Part shown: one piece after another, positions 23,181 to 25,518 of the stretch
Layout: each line of letters starts with the position of its first letter
Position numbering within the stretch: position 1 is the stretch's first letter
Origin: CAYGDT01 sp964348745
Lineage (GTDB): Bacteria; Patescibacteriota; Gracilibacteria; Peribacterales; Peribacteraceae
Assembly: GCA_964348745.1 (NCBI GenBank)
Contig: CAYGDT010000008.1
Location: 1 to 25,518 of the forward strand
Direction of reading: 5' to 3'
DNA length: 25,518 nt
Translations under genes and position numbers: made by a program
The notes under the pieces: model-generated
What the model saw: only the letters and a program-made list of their open reading frames with translations
What the model was told of the DNA's origin: nothing
Databases searched by the model: none

Positions 23181-23208
23181 ATGATAACACAATTACAGTA
23201 AAAGTCAA
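23181..23208 (-). promoter_or_regulatory. Promoter of the 22412 gene
   Basis: TTGACT (23208-23203), 16-base spacer, TATCAT (23186-23181) on the minus strand. The start would lie near 23174, giving a leader of about 187 bases. The mntA/hepT pair diverges from here, 75 bases away. Confidence 0.6.
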
Positions 23209-23283
23209 TACTAGCATTTCCTTTCAATATGACAGGAGATCAAAAATCCTTGCCTCTTTTCAAAACGTCGTCTTTCCCATAGT

Positions 23284-23604
23284 ATGCAAATCGACATGAC
23301 AATCGCAGACATCAGAATGGCAATTCAGCAGGCAGTGGACGATTTGCCTCAGGAAGACAGAGAGTGTATCGCACGACTAAGAGTCTTTGGGTCTACGCTC
23401 GATGGCACGGCAAAGCCAGATAGTGACATCGATCTTCTCATCGACCTTGCCTTTCCTGTTGGATTCTTCACGCTCGCGCGGTGTGAACAGGGTCTGCAGA
23501 AGCGCTTTCAAAGGAAAATAGATCTGCGTACTCCGGAAGAATTAAGCCACTTTATTCGCCCACAAGTCCTCAAGCAGGCTCAAACCGTGTATGAAACTTC
23601 GTGA
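23284..23604 (+). CDS. mntA: MntA-type nucleotidyltransferase antitoxin
   Basis: A 106-residue minimal nucleotidyltransferase. The motif VFGSTLDGTAKPDSDIDLLIDL carries the GS and the DxD pair (SDIDL) that hold metal and ATP; a later KIDL may supply the third Asp. In characterised MntA-HepT (type VII) pairs, the antitoxin adds AMP to a Tyr of the HEPN toxin and so inactivates it; that this pair does the same follows from family knowledge. The start is ATG 23284; no Shine-Dalgarno site is seen. The stop TGA overlaps the hepT start by 14 bases, as usual for these pairs. Confidence 0.85.
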   Translation: MQIDMTIADIRMAIQQAVDDLPQEDRECIARLRVFGSTLDGTAKPDSDIDLLIDLAFPVGFFTLARCEQGLQKRFQRKIDLRTPEELSHFIRPQVLKQAQTVYETS

Positions 23605-23935
23605 TACCGACTACATCGGACATATGCTGGAGTCGATCGAAAAGGTCGAACAGTATATCGATGGTAAATTTCCTGCGGATCTTCAAACGGTGCCGATGCT
23701 CACGGAAGCACTTATTCGGCATTGCGTAATTATAGGGGAGGCCGCTTATCGCGTTTCAGATGCGACAAAGGAGCAGTGCAAAGATATACCATGGTTGAGT
23801 ATTATGGGTATGCGTAATCGCTTGATTCATGAATATTTCGGCGTGAAGGAAGATGTGTTATGGATGACTAGCAAAGAAGATCTCCCGCAGCTTAAAACGC
23901 AATTGTTAGCATTACGTTCCAAGCTCCAGAAGTAA
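23591..23935 (+). CDS. hepT: HepT-type HEPN toxin
   Basis: A 114-residue all-helical HEPN ribonuclease. The catalytic motif R-x4-H-x-Y is visible as RNRLIHEYF, and the Tyr in it is the residue that MntA adenylylates in known systems. The N-terminal MKLRDTDYIGHMLESIEKVEQYI is the family start. The gene overlaps mntA by 14 bases. Its TAA stop (23933-23935) overlaps an ATG (23935-23937) that begins a broken copy of carA, so the original carA may have been translationally coupled to this gene. Likely role: defence or stress growth arrest; not proven. Confidence 0.87.
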   Translation: MKLRDTDYIGHMLESIEKVEQYIDGKFPADLQTVPMLTEALIRHCVIIGEAAYRVSDATKEQCKDIPWLSIMGMRNRLIHEYFGVKEDVLWMTSKEDLPQLKTQLLALRSKLQK

Positions 23936-24027
23936 TGGCACAATTGATTCTCAGCGACCCGCCTTCGTCCCGCGACTGCGGGACTACGGACGGGCAGGTG
24001 GCACACGGTGGACAACTGAGCTATTAA
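23935..24027 (+). pseudogene. Broken first copy of the carA start, interrupted by a palindromic element
   Basis: The first 23 bases (23935-23957) equal the carA start at 24145-24167 except for one base. At base 24 the palindromic element (23958-23998) is inserted, after which TGGCAC resumes as in carA and then the match fades. The result is an open frame of 30 codons starting MAQLILSDPPSSRD and ending LSY, stop 24025-24027. It might be translated as a short leader peptide, but the likeness to carA says it began as a duplicated gene end. Confidence 0.7.
23958..23998. repeat. Palindromic element, CCGCCTTCGT family, copy 2
   Basis: Arms CCCGCC...GTCCCGC and GCGGGAC...GACGGGC enclose the loop GACT. 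It is inserted directly after the AGCGA of the broken carA copy. Confidence 0.8.
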
Positions 24028-24046
24028 TGATTAGAGTCTTGCGGAC

Positions 24047-24070
24047 ATGGCCACATTGATCTTATAGCGA
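24047..24070 (+). pseudogene. Degenerate second copy of the carA start
   Basis: ATGGCCACATTGATCTTATA then GCGA aligns with the carA first 23 bases with a few changes and one inserted base, and ends at the same AGCGA, again followed directly by a palindromic element. No useful frame follows. Confidence 0.55.
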
Positions 24071-24120
24071 CCCGCCTTCGTTCTCCTTCACTTCGTTCAG
24101 TCGAACTTCGGTCGGGCAGG
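24071..24120. repeat. Palindromic element, CCGCCTTCGT family, copy 3 (variant centre)
   Basis: Begins CCCGCCTTCGTTC and ends GAACTTCGGTCGGGCAGG; the two can pair, with a different 20-base centre containing TTCACTTCGTTCAGT. It occupies the same position relative to the carA-start copy as element copy 2. Confidence 0.7.
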
Positions 24121-24144
24121 CGGGACCAGTGTTTAAACAATAAA

Positions 24145-25389
24145 ATGGCACAATTGATCCTCAGCGATGGCACCACCTTTGAAGGGAAATCCTTCGGTGC
24201 CGCAGTTGATTGTGACGGCGAAGTTGTTTTCAACACCGGAATGGCGGGGTACCCAGAAAGCATGACCGACCCAAGTTACCGCGGGCAGATTTTAACGTTT
24301 ACGTATCCGCTGATCGGCAACTACGGTGTTCCCTCCAGCGAAAAAGATCAGTGGCCTGCCCGCCGACTTGTCCCCCGAAGCCCTGAGGCGAAGGGTGGAA
24401 GCTCGAGCGGAGACGAGATCGTAGGCGGGGGGTTTTCCAAGAACTTCGAGAGCGAAGCGATCCACGTCCGCGGGATCGTCGTTGCGCAAGTGAGCGACGA
24501 CTTCAGTCACCACACGGCGGTCAGTTCATTACAAAACTGGATGGAGCACCACAAGATCCCCGGGATTACCGGTATCGATACGCGTGCACTGACGAAGAAG
24601 CTTCGGGAACATGGCGTCATGCTGGGGCGAATCATCTGCGATGAATCACCCATTCGACAAGCTCAGGGTAAACCAATCACCAATCACCAATCACCAATTC
24701 AAGATCCAAATTTTCGGAATCTAGTCGCTGAAGTCAGTTGCAAAGAACCTGTCACCTACAGACCGATTCCCGATCCCCAATCACCGCTTACCATTCTCTG
24801 CTACGACTGTGGCATCAAAAACAATATCCTTCGTTCATGGCTCAAGAGGGGAGTCACGGTGCATCGTGTTCCGTGGGACTACGATCTGAAAACCTCCGAT
24901 TTGCAGTACGACGGAGTGTTTATCAGCAACGGGCCGGGCGACCCGAAGATGTGTACGGCGACCATCGATAGTATCCGTTTTGCCATTGAGAAGGGGACGC
25001 CGACGTTCGGTATCTGCTTAGGCACTCAGCTTATGGCTCTGGCAATCGGCGGGGATACCTACAAGCTTAAGTACGGCCACCGCGGCGTGAATCAACCGTG
25101 TATCGAACATAGTAGCCACGTGCCAATGGCACGTGGACCTGCCCCGGAGGGGCAGGAAAAAGGAAAGGAAGATCATTGCATCATCACTTCTCAAAATCAC
25201 GGCTTTGCCGTCGATGAAAAGTCACTCCCCGTTGGGTGGAAAGTCTGGTGGACCAATGCCAACGATGGAACAGTAGAAGGTATCCGCCATGAATCAGGAA
25301 AATTCTTTTCCGTGCAGTTTCATCCGGAGGCGACTCCCGGACCGGAGGATGCTGCGTATTTGTTTGATGAATTTTTGAAGATCCTTTGA
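24145..25389 (+). CDS. carA: Carbamoyl-phosphate synthase small subunit, with three repeat-derived insertions
   Basis: Glutamine amidotransferase subunit that feeds ammonia to CarB for pyrimidine and arginine synthesis. The N-terminal domain is clear (LILSDGTTFEGKSFG, NTGMAGYPESMTDPSY, ITGIDTRALTKKLREHG). The class I glutaminase domain has ISNGPGDP, nucleophile Cys291 in FGICLGTQLMALA (Thr where most have His), ITSQNHGFAV, and His393/Glu395 in QFHPEATPGP. Length 414 against roughly 360-385 usual; the surplus sits in three loops: residues 69-100, 168-185 and 322-342, each made by repeat DNA. All catalytic residues are intact, so the enzyme is probably active. ATG 24145 gives the normal start; no Shine-Dalgarno site. 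carB is not within the window. Confidence 0.95.
   Translation: MAQLILSDGTTFEGKSFGAAVDCDGEVVFNTGMAGYPESMTDPSYRGQILTFTYPLIGNYGVPSSEKDQWPARRLVPRSPEAKGGSSSGDEIVGGGFSKNFESEAIHVRGIVVAQVSDDFSHHTAVSSLQNWMEHHKIPGITGIDTRALTKKLREHGVMLGRIICDESPIRQAQGKPITNHQSPIQDPNFRNLVAEVSCKEPVTYRPIPDPQSPLTILCYDCGIKNNILRSWLKRGVTVHRVPWDYDLKTSDLQYDGVFISNGPGDPKMCTATIDSIRFAIEKGTPTFGICLGTQLMALAIGGDTYKLKYGHRGVNQPCIEHSSHVPMARGPAPEGQEKGKEDHCIITSQNHGFAVDEKSLPVGWKVWWTNANDGTVEGIRHESGKFFSVQFHPEATPGPEDAAYLFDEFLKIL
24353..24436 (+). repeat. In-frame palindromic insertion 1 in carA
   Basis: GCCCGCCGACTTGTC (24358-24372) and GACGAGATCGTAGGCGGG (24412-24429) can pair as imperfect arms around CCCCCGAAGCCCTGAGGCG. The segment translates as residues about 69-98, a loop absent from CarA homologues, between NYGVP and FESEAIHVRGIVV. 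Confidence 0.8.
24652..24700 (+). repeat. In-frame insertion 2 in carA: AATCACC heptamers
   Basis: ATTCGACAAGCTCAGGGTAA (24652-24671), a sequence I know as a common bacterial repeat motif, is followed by AATCACC units (24675-24697, about three). It translates as IRQAQGKPITNHQSPI between DES and QDPNFRNLVAEVS. Confidence 0.8.
25116..25156 (+). repeat. In-frame insertion 3 in carA: two adjacent palindromes
   Basis: CCACGTGCCA (25116-25125) pairs with TGGCACGTGG (25127-25136) around one base; then CCTGCCCC (25138-25145) pairs with GGGGCAGG (25149-25156) around GGA. Translated as HVPMARGPAPEGQ, a loop just before CIITSQNHGF. Confidence 0.85.
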
Positions 25390-25393
25390 GGAT

Positions 25394-25428
25394 GTTCTTT
25401 CTTTTGGCTGCCGCCCAAAAGAAAGAAC
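25394..25428. terminator. Strong 14-base-pair hairpin after carA
   Basis: GTTCTTTCTTTTGG (25394-25407) pairs perfectly with CCAAAAGAAAGAAC (25415-25428), loop CTGCCGC. It starts five bases after the carA stop. On the minus strand a T-rich run follows the hairpin only via its own arm, on the plus strand there is no T-run, so it may be a repeat acting as a 3' stabiliser rather than a classical terminator. The rest to 25518 (90 bases) shows nothing further. Confidence 0.6.
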
Positions 25429-25518
25429 AAAAGAAAAACCCACCGCCGCCAATCGCCCCTCCACTTGCCGCAACACCCCCCGTGCCTGCACGCCGTAGTG
25501 CCGACTATTCTAAGCTGA

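Noticed and set aside
25294..25491. Minus-strand frame over the carA end
   Set aside because: It is mainly complement of carA and the hairpin, with no family likeness.

Overview
The window (25.5 kb, with one 10-base run of N) looks like a chromosome piece of an uncultivated bacterium of the Candidate Phyla Radiation (Patescibacteria), most like the Peregrinibacteria/Peribacteria. This placement is inferred from several things together: housekeeping genes (EF-Tu, S10, NusB, RNase III, RNase Y, CarA) that are readable but carry insertions; a surface protein with a DUF4215-type Cys-rich repeat; a lamin-tail-domain secreted protein; large orphan proteins; and few Shine-Dalgarno sites. The standard code fits, because TGA is used as stop. 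No rRNA, tRNA or CRISPR array was seen.

Layout. 1-5279 (minus strand): ABC exporter, then tuf, rpsJ, a small basic protein, nusB and rnc, with tuf read from a good promoter at 3464-3492. 5374-6441 (plus): mutY, divergent from the ABC gene. 6603-9845 (minus): a two-gene secreted/membrane-anchored pair. 10033-11595 (minus): RNase Y. 12063-13778 (plus): secreted lamin-tail-domain protein. 13838-14351: AbrB-like/RelE-like toxin-antitoxin pair. 14468-21457 (plus): three large unrecognised genes, two with consensus promoters that would give almost leaderless mRNAs. 21526-22987 (minus): two unrecognised membrane/secreted genes with good promoters and structured leaders. 23284-23935 (plus): MntA/HepT nucleotidyltransferase-HEPN pair. 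24145-25389 (plus): carA, preceded by two broken copies of its own first 23 bases.

The most striking property is a dense load of small repeats. Tandem heptamers (GTTACAG, TATCCAC/GTGGATA, GCGAATG, AATCACC), nonamer arrays arranged as inverted pairs, and short palindromic elements lie between genes and also in frame inside mutY (two places), carA (three places) and the lamin-tail gene. At the hepT-carA junction the same palindrome family sits at the same base in two broken copies of the carA start, which looks like a record of element insertion followed by gene-start duplication.

The best candidates for undescribed biology are (a) the set of small repeats that enter coding sequences without breaking frame, (b) the three-gene 14468-21457 cluster, and (c) the structured leaders of the 21526 and 22412 genes. 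Function of (a)-(c) is inference; the sequence structures themselves are visible.
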